Position numbers and translations under genes: made by a program. Shown in pieces: positions 10,209-17,814 of a stretch of DNA of 64,000 bases (position 1 is the stretch's first letter; each line of letters begins with the position of its first letter). Source of the DNA: Lachnospiraceae bacterium (GTDB lineage Bacteria > Bacillota > Clostridia > Lachnospirales > Lachnospiraceae); NCBI GenBank assembly GCA_902363675.1, contig CABJAV010000001.1, forward strand, positions 248,001 to 312,000, given 5' to 3'. The notes beneath the pieces are model-generated. The model saw only the letters and a list, made by a program, of their open reading frames with translations, made no database searches and was not told the origin of the DNA.

Positions 10209-10224
10209 GTTAGATATTACTAAC
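10209..10224. promoter_or_regulatory. GAGTTAG-N6-CTAAC motif upstream of the methyltransferase operon
   Basis: GTTAG, six bases, CTAAC, preceded by GA. The same arrangement recurs at 14300-14315 in front of the ABC exporter fragment, so it is a candidate shared operator. Confidence 0.5.
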
Positions 10225-10316
10225 ATGAGTTCTGACCGCTTACTTGAAAATGAAAAAGATGTCAGATTTCTATGAGAATACTGATTTTTAGTGCAGGTGT
10301 GATTGGAGGGAAATAC

Positions 10317-10958
10317 ATGAAAAACGAAGAATACAAAAAATTGTCAATCAACGAGTTTACAAAAGCAGCAGGAAGATATGAAAGTAACCATGCGGGCATT
10401 TATGAAATGTGCAAGAAGGATTATCCGGATATTCTGGCGGAGCTAGAGAAGGAGCCGTTTAGAGAATTGCTGGATGCAGGATGTGGACCCGCTCCAATGA
10501 TTTCTTTATTAGCAGAAAAATATCCGGACAGACATTATACAGGACTGGATCTGACTCCGGCCATGATTGAACAGGCAAAAAAGAAAAATATTCCAAATGC
10601 AACATTTGTTGTGGGAGACTGTGAAAACTTTCCTTTTGAAAACGATTCATTTGACGCAATTATTTGTTCTATGAGTTTCCATCATTATCCGAATCCACAG
10701 GCGTTTTTTGACAGTGTGAAGAGATGTCTTCGTCCAAATGGAAGATTGATCCTGCGGGATGTGACAAGTGATAATAAAATATTGATATGGCTGATGAATA
10801 CATTGGAAATGCCTCTGGCAAATATATGCGGGCACGGAGATGTCCGGGTTCCAACAAGAGATGTGGTCATGAAATGCTGCAGAAAAACAGGGCTAAAAGT
10901 AGAAAAATTTGAAATCCGTAAAGGTATGAGAATGCATTGTGTTGTAAGAAAATCCTAA
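10317..10958 (+). CDS. Class I SAM-dependent methyltransferase
   Basis: A 213-residue methyltransferase with the Rossmann SAM site LLDAGCGPAPMISLL near residue 51, YTGLDLTPAMIEQA near 75, VVGDCENFPFENDSFDAI near 97 and the post-motif RPNGRLILRD. This UbiE-like pattern suits small-molecule methylation; the acceptor is unknown. The start at 10317 follows GGAGGG (10305-10310); an upstream in-frame ATG at 10272 has no ribosome site. It leads a four-gene run (10317-13505). Confidence 0.88.
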   Translation: MKNEEYKKLSINEFTKAAGRYESNHAGIYEMCKKDYPDILAELEKEPFRELLDAGCGPAPMISLLAEKYPDRHYTGLDLTPAMIEQAKKKNIPNATFVVGDCENFPFENDSFDAIICSMSFHHYPNPQAFFDSVKRCLRPNGRLILRDVTSDNKILIWLMNTLEMPLANICGHGDVRVPTRDVVMKCCRKTGLKVEKFEIRKGMRMHCVVRKS

Positions 10959-10970
10959 AGGAGACCAGCT

Positions 10971-11750
10971 ATGAAATTTTATGAAAGTGGAGATAGTAGT
11001 AAACCAGTGATATTTTTATTTCCAGGTACCTGTTGCCTGTATAGTAGCTTTGATCATATACTGGATAGATTACATTCTTATTTTTACACGGTAACAGTTT
11101 CTTATGATGGATTTGATCCAAATGAGAAAACAGAATTTTATTCAATGGAAGATGAATGTGAAAAGATTGAGCTGGAAATCAAGAAAAAGTATGATGGAAG
11201 AATTAAAGCAGCGTATGGGTGTTCCCTTGGTGGAAGTTTTGTATCCCTTTTGATTCAGCGAAAAAGAATTCATATAGATCATGGCATTATTGGGAGCAGT
11301 GATATGGACGAAGCAGGTCGTCTCGTGGCAAAAATCAAGTCATCCATGGTAGTCCCTTTCATGTATAAAATGATACATACAGGTGCTCTTCCGAAATTTA
11401 TGCAGAAAAAACTGAATAAGACAGATGAGGTTAAAAAAGAATTATATAATGGATTTTTGAATATGTTTGGAATCGGTAAAGGAGGAAATCCATGGATTAC
11501 GAAACAGAGTGTTTATAATCAGTTTTATTCTGATCTGGTTACGAAAGTCCAGCATGGAATTGATGTGCCGGGAACTACGATACACGTGTTTTACGCAACA
11601 AAGATGGGCAGAAAATATGAAAAGAGATATTGTACTTATTTTAAAAATCCGGATATTCGGAGACATAACATGCAGCATGAAGAACTGTTTTGCTGTCATA
11701 GTGCAGAGTGGGTGGAAGAAGTAAGAAAGGCAGTGGAAGGCGACAGATAA
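10971..11750 (+). CDS. Alpha/beta hydrolase-fold protein
   Basis: A 259-residue protein with FLFPGTCCLYSSFDHI near residue 15 (oxyanion loop region) and the nucleophile elbow YGCSLGGSF near 80. A C-terminal His candidate lies in HNMQHEELFCCH. No signal peptide. It follows the methyltransferase by 12 bp behind AAAGGAGA, and its stop overlaps the next ATG by one base, so it is translationally coupled within the operon. The substrate is unknown. Confidence 0.75.
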   Translation: MKFYESGDSSKPVIFLFPGTCCLYSSFDHILDRLHSYFYTVTVSYDGFDPNEKTEFYSMEDECEKIELEIKKKYDGRIKAAYGCSLGGSFVSLLIQRKRIHIDHGIIGSSDMDEAGRLVAKIKSSMVVPFMYKMIHTGALPKFMQKKLNKTDEVKKELYNGFLNMFGIGKGGNPWITKQSVYNQFYSDLVTKVQHGIDVPGTTIHVFYATKMGRKYEKRYCTYFKNPDIRRHNMQHEELFCCHSAEWVEEVRKAVEGDR

Positions 11751-12556
11751 TGAAAGAAAAAGTGAATGTGACAGGTGTGCCGGAAACGATGGTACAGACT
11801 CTGTATGCAAGAGCAAAAGAAACAAAAAAACAAAATGCAAAGATCAAAGATGAGATTGCAGTAGAACTTGTGGAAAAGCTGGACTATGACTTTTCTAAAG
11901 CGGATAAAGATAAAGCCATGAACTATGGCGTGATTGCAAGAACAATTGTATTAGACCGGATGGTTGAGCAATATTTGAAGAAGCATGAAAATACAGTTGT
12001 CGTAAATATTGCATGCGGACTGGATACCAGATGCTACCGGATGAAGGGAAACTATCTGCGCTGGTATAATGTAGATCTTCCGGAAACAATGAAAATAAGG
12101 AGCCAGTTCCTTACCGAAACTGATCCGGTGTATCAGATTGCAAAGTCTGCAATGGATGATTCCTACATAGATGATATCGATTATCACGGTAAGAATATTC
12201 TGGTAATAATCGAAGGACTTACAATGTATTTGTATGAGAAAGATATCAGGAAGATGTTTTCTATTATTGATAAATCATTTCAGAAAGTTACAGTAATGGT
12301 CGAAACCATGTCACCCTTTGTTGTAAAGCATATGAAAGAGAAATCCATAGAGGGAAGCAATGCAAAATTCACATGGGGAGTTAAGAACAGAAAGGAGCTG
12401 CAAAGAATCATACCGGCATTTTCTGTTCGGCAGGAAGTCAGTCTTGTTGAAGGAATGAAAGAGATTATGCCTGTTTATTGTGTAATAGGTAAGATTCCGG
12501 CTGTTCGGAATATCTCAAATAAAATAATAGTTTTGGAGAAACGTGGCCGATATTAA
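11750..12556 (+). CDS. Leucine carboxyl methyltransferase-like (LCM/PPM1 family) O-methyltransferase
   Basis: A 268-residue protein with the LCM/PPM1 family hallmark VNIACGLDTRCYRM near residue 84, WYNVDLPETMKIR near 107 and an IIEGLTMYLYEKDIRKM block near 153. Bacterial members methylate carboxyl or hydroxyl groups on diverse small molecules. The ATG at 11750 overlaps the previous stop. It is the second methyltransferase in this operon, suggesting one pathway with two methylation steps; the product is unknown. Confidence 0.83.
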   Translation: MKEKVNVTGVPETMVQTLYARAKETKKQNAKIKDEIAVELVEKLDYDFSKADKDKAMNYGVIARTIVLDRMVEQYLKKHENTVVVNIACGLDTRCYRMKGNYLRWYNVDLPETMKIRSQFLTETDPVYQIAKSAMDDSYIDDIDYHGKNILVIIEGLTMYLYEKDIRKMFSIIDKSFQKVTVMVETMSPFVVKHMKEKSIEGSNAKFTWGVKNRKELQRIIPAFSVRQEVSLVEGMKEIMPVYCVIGKIPAVRNISNKIIVLEKRGRY

Positions 12557-12569
12557 GGAGACGATACAA

Positions 12570-13505
12570 ATGAAGAAAAGACATTTTGATGTGGAAACAG
12601 ATGGATTTTATGGAGCATATTGGAAATGTAAAACAGGCTCAGACTGTGCAATGATAGCAATGATCGGAGATGATCCGGAGGATTATCTGGCGCGTACATC
12701 CGTGAAATGGCTACATAAACTCGGCGTAAATGTGATGACGATGTCACCTGGAAAAAAGGATTATGGACATCATAATTATCCATTGGAACGTATAGAGAAA
12801 GCAATCAATTGGTTAAAAATGAATGGTAATCAGAAGATAGGAATTGTCGGGGCATCTACTACAGGAACACTTGCATTGACTGCCGCTTCTTATTTTGAGG
12901 ATATTACATTAACGATAGGTCTGACACCGAGTGATTTTATCTGGCAGGGGTTTATGCAGGGCAAAAAAGATGGCTGTAAGGAATGGCCGATTGAAGGAGA
13001 ATCTCTTTTTTCTTACAAAGGAGAACCCCTTCCGTATATGCCATTTTGCTACAAACATCCGGATTACTGGCATGTGATTGAGAAAGAAACAAAACGGACT
13101 GGTGATATGATTAATTCAAGAAAACTGTTTGATGACTCGGAAAAGGCTCATCCAATCACAGAAGACGAGATGATCAAGATTGAAAAAATCCATGGAACGT
13201 TATTGCTGATTGGTGCGGAAGATGATGTGTTGTGGGATACTGCAAAATATATCCGCCGAATGAAACAGCGAATGAAAGAACACCCTCATACATGCAGGCT
13301 GGAGTATGTTATTTATGAGCATGGAACCCATTTCGTTTTTCCGGAGAGCATGCTAAAGACAATGCTCCCGGTTGGCTCCGGACTCTTTGTGAAACTGGCA
13401 TTTCAGGCAGCAAGAAAATACCCGAAAGAATGTCGCAGAGCACGACTGGATATTGACCAGCGGGTAAGAAATGCTGTTGCAAAATGGAAAAGAGTAGATA
13501 GATAA
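12570..13505 (+). CDS. BAAT C-terminal-like acyl thioester hydrolase/acyltransferase
   Basis: A 311-residue alpha/beta hydrolase resembling the acyl-CoA thioester hydrolase/BAAT C-terminal family. The nucleophile region reads IGIVGASTTGTLAL near residue 92, then TIGLTPSDFIWQGF, an acid block LIGAEDDVLWDT near 213 and a His in EHGTHFVFPESM near 253. The usual elbow Cys or Ser is Ser here. The start follows AAGGAG at 12555-12560. It overlaps the frame of the previous gene's end by sequence only, and closes the operon before the TetR promoter. Confidence 0.75.
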   Translation: MKKRHFDVETDGFYGAYWKCKTGSDCAMIAMIGDDPEDYLARTSVKWLHKLGVNVMTMSPGKKDYGHHNYPLERIEKAINWLKMNGNQKIGIVGASTTGTLALTAASYFEDITLTIGLTPSDFIWQGFMQGKKDGCKEWPIEGESLFSYKGEPLPYMPFCYKHPDYWHVIEKETKRTGDMINSRKLFDDSEKAHPITEDEMIKIEKIHGTLLLIGAEDDVLWDTAKYIRRMKQRMKEHPHTCRLEYVIYEHGTHFVFPESMLKTMLPVGSGLFVKLAFQAARKYPKECRRARLDIDQRVRNAVAKWKRVDR

Positions 13506-13532
13506 AAGATAAAGAAAATCTAAACAGCAGAC

Positions 13533-13591
13533 TTGACAAATTCCTGTAATGAGTTAAAATATAACAGTGCTATATAGCACTGTTATATTTT
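13533..13591 (+). promoter_or_regulatory. tetR promoter with 36-bp perfect palindrome operator
   Basis: TTGACA (13533-13538), 16 bp, TAAAAT (13555-13560). The -10 runs into a perfect palindrome at 13556-13591 centred on AGTGC-TATATA-GCACT. Its position over the -10 and start site is where an autorepressor binds, so the adjacent TetR protein is the likely ligand. Confidence 0.8.
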
Positions 13592-13620
13592 TGGGGAGAA
13601 CTTTAGAGGATACGAAAAGA

Positions 13621-14250
13621 ATGTCGACGAAAGCAGAAGATACACAGAAAAACATATTAGATACAGCCAGAAAACATTTTCTGAAAGATGGTTTGACAGG
13701 AGCATCTTTAAGAAATATTGTAAAAGATGCAGGGCTTACTACTGGCGCATTTTACAAATATTATCCGACGAAAGAGGCACTTTTTGATGCATTGACGGAT
13801 CCCTATATGGAACACATTTATCAGATATATGACCAGATCGTTGAGGAGTTTGAAAAGCTTTCTGCCAGTGATCAGACAAGGAATATGTCCGATACATCCA
13901 GTGATGGGATGGAGCAGATGGTTGATTATATCTATGATCATTATGATAATTTCAGATTATTGTTGAAATGCGGAGACAGTGGAAAATTTGAATTATTCAT
14001 ACACAATATGGTAGAGCGGGAAATGAAGTCCAGTCTGAATTATATGGAAAAGATGAAAGAGAATGGGGTGAAAATACCGATTGTAGAGGAAAGCCTTATG
14101 CATATGATCTATACGGGATTTTTTTCATCAGTATTTCAGATCATTGAGCATGATATAGACAGGGAGACTGCAAAGAAAAATGTGCATCAACTGAAAGAAT
14201 TTAATACAGGTGGCTGGGAACGATTGTGGAATATTGAATTTCCGGTATAA
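13621..14250 (+). CDS. TetR/AcrR-family transcriptional regulator
   Basis: A 209-residue TetR regulator: the N-terminal helix-turn-helix spans about residues 8-55 (ILDTARKHFLKDGLTGASLRNI, then AGLTTGAFYKYYPTKEALFD), followed by a ligand domain with a YDHYDNFRLLLKC segment. ATG 13621 is the family-consistent start. The gene is preceded by a promoter and long palindrome and lies between the methyltransferase/hydrolase operon and an ABC exporter fragment, a usual position for a repressor of both. The inducer is unknown. Confidence 0.93.
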   Translation: MSTKAEDTQKNILDTARKHFLKDGLTGASLRNIVKDAGLTTGAFYKYYPTKEALFDALTDPYMEHIYQIYDQIVEEFEKLSASDQTRNMSDTSSDGMEQMVDYIYDHYDNFRLLLKCGDSGKFELFIHNMVEREMKSSLNYMEKMKENGVKIPIVEESLMHMIYTGFFSSVFQIIEHDIDRETAKKNVHQLKEFNTGGWERLWNIEFPV

Positions 14251-14257
14251 CTGATAC

Positions 14258-14292
14258 AGGTGGCTAATGCCAGTAAGCCACCTATTTTATTA
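14258..14292 (+). terminator. Intrinsic terminator after tetR
   Basis: AGGTGGCT (14258-14265) pairs with AGCCACCT (14276-14283), followed by ATTTTATTAT. Confidence 0.8.
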
Positions 14293-14299
14293 TACGTGA

Positions 14300-14315
14300 G
14301 TTAGAAAGAACTAAC
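14300..14315. promoter_or_regulatory. GAGTTAG-N6-CTAAC motif upstream of the ABC exporter fragment
   Basis: Second occurrence of the motif at 10209-10224, with identical half-sites and spacing, about 40 bp before the GTG start of the truncated exporter. Confidence 0.5.
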
Positions 14316-14356
14316 GAAAGAAACAACAATAAAATCAAAGTAAGGAGTGAACAGAT

Positions 14357-14929
14357 GTGAAAGAAAAAAAGAAGTCGGCAGTCAGCTGGGTCCTGACATG
14401 GGCCGGACAAAAAAGAATTGCCTATGTGTGGAGTGTGTTACTTGCAATAGGAAATGTGATTTTTAAGATTTTTCCGTACTTTATTATTGCAGATGTAGTA
14501 AAACTGTTTTTGAGTGGTGAAAAGGAGTTTGAAAAATATCTGGTGAAAGCGGTTCTGATCGCATTGTCGTTTATCATTGCAGAATTGCTTCATTCACTCT
14601 CGACAGCATTGTCGCATAAGGCAACGTTTACGGTACTTGCAAATATAAGAAAATCCTGCTGTGACAAGCTGGCACGGGTACCTCTTGGTTATGTGAAAGA
14701 CACACCCTCCGGTACATTTAAAAATATTATGGTGGAAAGAATCGACAGTATCGAGACAACACTGGCGCATATTGTCCCGGAATTCACGTCCAATCTGCTG
14801 GCACCGATTGTGATTTTGATTTATTTCTTCCTGACAGACTGGAGACTGGCACTCTGGTCATTGGTGCCGGTTATAGTGGGATTTCTTTCCTATTTTTTGC
14901 CTTTTCCTTTGAAGATAAGCGATATATAA
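14357..14929 (+). pseudogene. ABC exporter (fused permease/ATPase), N-terminal fragment
   Basis: The GTG at 14357 follows AAGGAG (14342-14347). About 180 residues are the transmembrane half of a type I exporter (VWSVLLAIGNVIFKIFPYF, then LSHKATFTVLANIRKSCCDKLARVPLGYV and FKNIMVERIDSIETTLAH). Such proteins are usually about 580 residues with a C-terminal ATPase. Here the frame leaves recognisable sequence after about 14885 and stops at 14929, with no ATPase half anywhere in the window. I read this as a deletion, with the phosphoesterase/HipA cluster now adjoining the break. Confidence 0.82.
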
Positions 14930-14961
14930 TGTGTAACATAAGTGAAAGGGAGGTGATCCTC

Positions 14962-15504
14962 ATGAATCTATACATAAGTGACCTGCATTTCGGACATAAA
15001 GATATTATCAATTTCGACCACAGGCCTTTCAGAGATGTTGATGAAATGGATCGCTGTCTTATTAAACTGTGGAACTCCCGCATACAGAAAAATGATGACA
15101 TTTACATTGTCGGCGATTTTGCGTGCGATAATGAAAAACCAGAACAATGGTATCTTCGCCAGTTGCGAGGCAACAAACACCTTATTGTCGGAAACCACGA
15201 TAACAAGCTTCTAAAAAACAATGAGGCTATGGCATATTTTGAATCCGCTGAATCGTTGCTGCGCCTTACGGACCAAGACCGGAAGATTGTGCTTTGTCAT
15301 TATCCGATGGCAAAATTATGCGAAAATCCAGATGTATCCTATTTTGTATATGGACACATCCACAGCAAAAAAGATGAAATGTTTGAACTTATAAAGACCT
15401 ACAAAAATACTTTGAATGCATCTGCCTGCATTAACAACTACACGCCAGGTTCCATTAACGAACTGATACGAAACAACATGGCTTTTCAAAGGAGGCGATT
15501 CTAG
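14962..15504 (+). CDS. Calcineurin-like metallophosphoesterase
   Basis: A 180-residue protein with the metallophosphoesterase signature in order: YISDLHFGHKDII (residues 4-16), IYIVGDFACDNE near 48, LIVGNHDN near 74, LCHYPM near 112 and YGHIHSKK near 131. This small YfcE-like class acts on phosphodiesters or nucleotides. The start follows GGGAGGTGATC, a strong ribosome site. Its stop overlaps the GTG start of the next gene by one base, so the two are coupled. Confidence 0.9.
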   Translation: MNLYISDLHFGHKDIINFDHRPFRDVDEMDRCLIKLWNSRIQKNDDIYIVGDFACDNEKPEQWYLRQLRGNKHLIVGNHDNKLLKNNEAMAYFESAESLLRLTDQDRKIVLCHYPMAKLCENPDVSYFVYGHIHSKKDEMFELIKTYKNTLNASACINNYTPGSINELIRNNMAFQRRRF

Positions 15505-16190
15505 TGACGATGGATTATAAGGCATCCGTAAACGCTCCGGATCCTATTATGCCAAGTGAGATTCCTGATGTTCATATTGATTACAAAGGGCTGATTGATT
15601 ATGCAAACGAAAAAGGTGTTGCTGTGTCAGAACTGAGTAAGGAAGAGAAAAACCAGTTTGTTCATGACTTTGATGAAATAAAAGAGCAGAACATAAAGCA
15701 GCAGAAGATTGGACAACAAATTATGGCGGTTAGAATGATTCAGAACGAAAACAAAAAGCAGAGTAGTTCAGGATTAACTATCGAAATGCTTTGCCAAGGG
15801 ATGGCCTGCAGTCAAGAGGAAGTTAAAAAGCTTGTGGATTACACCATGTCTTTTGACCGCAGATTTATCGCAGATGAGGTAGTAAAATTGTGCCAGAAAA
15901 AAGGACTAATTGATTTTTCTCCAGAAGAAATATGCTATTATACCTGGTTTCTGCAAATGTTCGGGCCTCAATGCATTGATAAAGAGTCAGTGCACCAGAT
16001 TTCCGATAAACCGGATATGGTAAATACAATGTATCTAAAAAAGTTTACATATTCTATTCCCAAAAGTGTAGGAGACAAAAATAAGTTTATGAAAATACTG
16101 GAGGTGTGTCAGCAATATCTTCAGAATAGCATAAGTGTTGCCCAAAAAGATGGAATTAAAGAAGAAGTGATACAACAAATGATGCACTGA
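15504..16190 (+). CDS. Hypothetical 228-residue protein coupled to the phosphoesterase
   Basis: I do not recognise a family. The GTG start overlaps the upstream stop, with AGGAGG eight bases before. The N-terminal part has DVHIDYKGLIDYANEKGVAVSELSKEEKNQF, followed by a Lys/Gln-rich helical stretch and a segment resembling a small helix-turn-helix (LTIEMLCQGMACSQEEVKKLV near residue 92). No membrane segment. It sits between a phosphoesterase and a HipA-like kinase and is probably part of the same cassette. Confidence 0.65.
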   Translation: MTMDYKASVNAPDPIMPSEIPDVHIDYKGLIDYANEKGVAVSELSKEEKNQFVHDFDEIKEQNIKQQKIGQQIMAVRMIQNENKKQSSSGLTIEMLCQGMACSQEEVKKLVDYTMSFDRRFIADEVVKLCQKKGLIDFSPEEICYYTWFLQMFGPQCIDKESVHQISDKPDMVNTMYLKKFTYSIPKSVGDKNKFMKILEVCQQYLQNSISVAQKDGIKEEVIQQMMH

Positions 16191-16264
16191 AAGAAAGATA
16201 AGTTTCGCATAAAGCAAAAGCAAGTGGAGAATATACAGATAATAAAACTGGGTTATCGCCATAC

Positions 16265-17371
16265 ATGGGGCATGCAGATCTGCCAAAGATAAAAAAATGG
16301 TGGAAGATGAGGGCAATACCAGCCTCACGAAGCATTGTGCAAAACATTGTTAAAAGTGCAGAATGTATTAATTCAGAAATGTATTTAGCAAAGAATCTTG
16401 CACTAAGTGTGACAGACGCGTACTGGGTATGCCCAGAAAGCGTTACTTTAAAATATGATCAGGTGAAATTTACGAATCTCAGCATGTACAGTAATGGAAA
16501 AGCTTCCTGTTATAATGCCACTTCTTATGATTACAATGCATCTCTTGGTGGCCAAATGGAAAAATATTGGGATCTTGAGCAGCCGGTGCCAGATCTTGTA
16601 AAAGAAAGTAGCAAGTATTATGGGCAACAATCTGTAAATGAAGTGGTTGTAACAAAAATTCATACAATGCAGGAAACGGATGTCCCATTCGTTAAATACA
16701 CAGCAGAGGCTATTCCAGGTCATGGAATTATCAGTCATTGCCAATCTTTTACGTCTGAGCATGTAGAGCTGATTTCAGCATATGAAATATTGGAAAGCCA
16801 AAAGTCGGAAAACAGTCGGTCTAATTATGAACAGTATATTCATTTATGCAGAGAATATGGTATTGATGAAGAACAGATTCAAAAATTTATGGATTATCAA
16901 ACTTTAACAGATTTCGTTATTAGCAATACTGATGAACACCTAGTTAATTTTGGTGTATTAAGAAATGCTGATACAATGAAATTGATTGGTCCAGCACCTA
17001 TTTATGATTCTGGAAACAGCATGTTTTATAATGAGGACCGTTTGATACCTTACTCAAGAGTAGAACTTCTCACACGACCAATTACAAGTTTTTATAAAAC
17101 TGAAGATAAAATGTTGGGAAAAATTCATGATCGAAGTGTTGTTAAAGAGGAATTACTCCCTTCTCCGGAAGAAATAAAGATTCTTTATACAAAAGCAGGC
17201 ATACCTGAACAAAAAGCGGAGTTTATAAGTGAAAATTATAAACTAAAGCTAGATATGATGCATGAATTCCAACATGGAAAAAGCATCTCATTGTATCATG
17301 AAAAAGAAATGGAAAGGAAGATGCAATATCATAAGCCTATAACAAAACAGAAATTCCTGAAAGACCTTTAG
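16265..17371 (+). CDS. HipA-like kinase domain protein, possibly 5' truncated
   Basis: The C-terminal half has the HipA-type catalytic block FVISNTDEHLVNFGVL near residue 220 and the metal-binding PAPIYDSGNSMF near 240. The N-terminal part (WWKMRAIPASRS, LALSVTDAYWV) matches the substrate-side region of the clostridial HipA-like group. No ribosome site precedes ATG 16265; the frame is open back to a stop at 16199 without another usual start, and relatives carry about 40 more N-terminal residues. It may be truncated, frameshifted or translated from a weak start. The role as a toxin kinase is inferred. Confidence 0.72.
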   Translation: MGHADLPKIKKWWKMRAIPASRSIVQNIVKSAECINSEMYLAKNLALSVTDAYWVCPESVTLKYDQVKFTNLSMYSNGKASCYNATSYDYNASLGGQMEKYWDLEQPVPDLVKESSKYYGQQSVNEVVVTKIHTMQETDVPFVKYTAEAIPGHGIISHCQSFTSEHVELISAYEILESQKSENSRSNYEQYIHLCREYGIDEEQIQKFMDYQTLTDFVISNTDEHLVNFGVLRNADTMKLIGPAPIYDSGNSMFYNEDRLIPYSRVELLTRPITSFYKTEDKMLGKIHDRSVVKEELLPSPEEIKILYTKAGIPEQKAEFISENYKLKLDMMHEFQHGKSISLYHEKEMERKMQYHKPITKQKFLKDL

Positions 17372-17524
17372 AGAAGAAATCCCAGAAGGGTTAATTTCCA
17401 AACCTAATGCAAAATAGGTTTGCATTTACTCTGACAGGCTCAGTATATTATAGTGGGGTTGATAATGACTTCGCAAAAAAATATGTTTTATAAAGCAAAG
17501 AACTGGTAAAGGAGGCACATATTT

Positions 17525-17710
17525 ATGACAAGAAGTAGTACACGATCATATTGGTTATCAAACGATTCATGGTACACCGTTAAAAATGGTAAATTTGTAT
17601 TAACATCTGTTGCGCCACCAGAAGCAAAAAGAAGTTTTGCAGAATGGAATAAACCGCGCAAAATAACGTTAAGACGTTTATTAAGGACTATTCGTGCAAA
17701 ATTATTTTGA
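17525..17710 (+). CDS. Small basic hypothetical protein
   Basis: A 61-residue, Arg/Lys-rich protein (many basic residues in the last 25) with a strong AAAGGAGG ribosome site about 10 bp upstream and its own terminator downstream, so the gene is probably real. No family recognised. It stands alone between the HipA-like gene and the convergent AAA ATPase. Confidence 0.6.
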   Translation: MTRSSTRSYWLSNDSWYTVKNGKFVLTSVAPPEAKRSFAEWNKPRKITLRRLLRTIRAKLF

Positions 17711-17749
17711 TGAGAATATAAAGACCGCAAAAAAAAACGTGGCTTTCAT

Positions 17750-17774
17750 CCCACAGGCAAGCCTGTGGGTTTTT
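17750..17774 (+). terminator. Intrinsic terminator
   Basis: CCCACAG and CTGTGGG around GCAAGC, followed by T5; it serves the small gene at 17525. Confidence 0.85.
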
Positions 17775-17814
17775 CGCCACTAATTTATAACAGATTCAAC
17801 TCCTTCCTTACATA

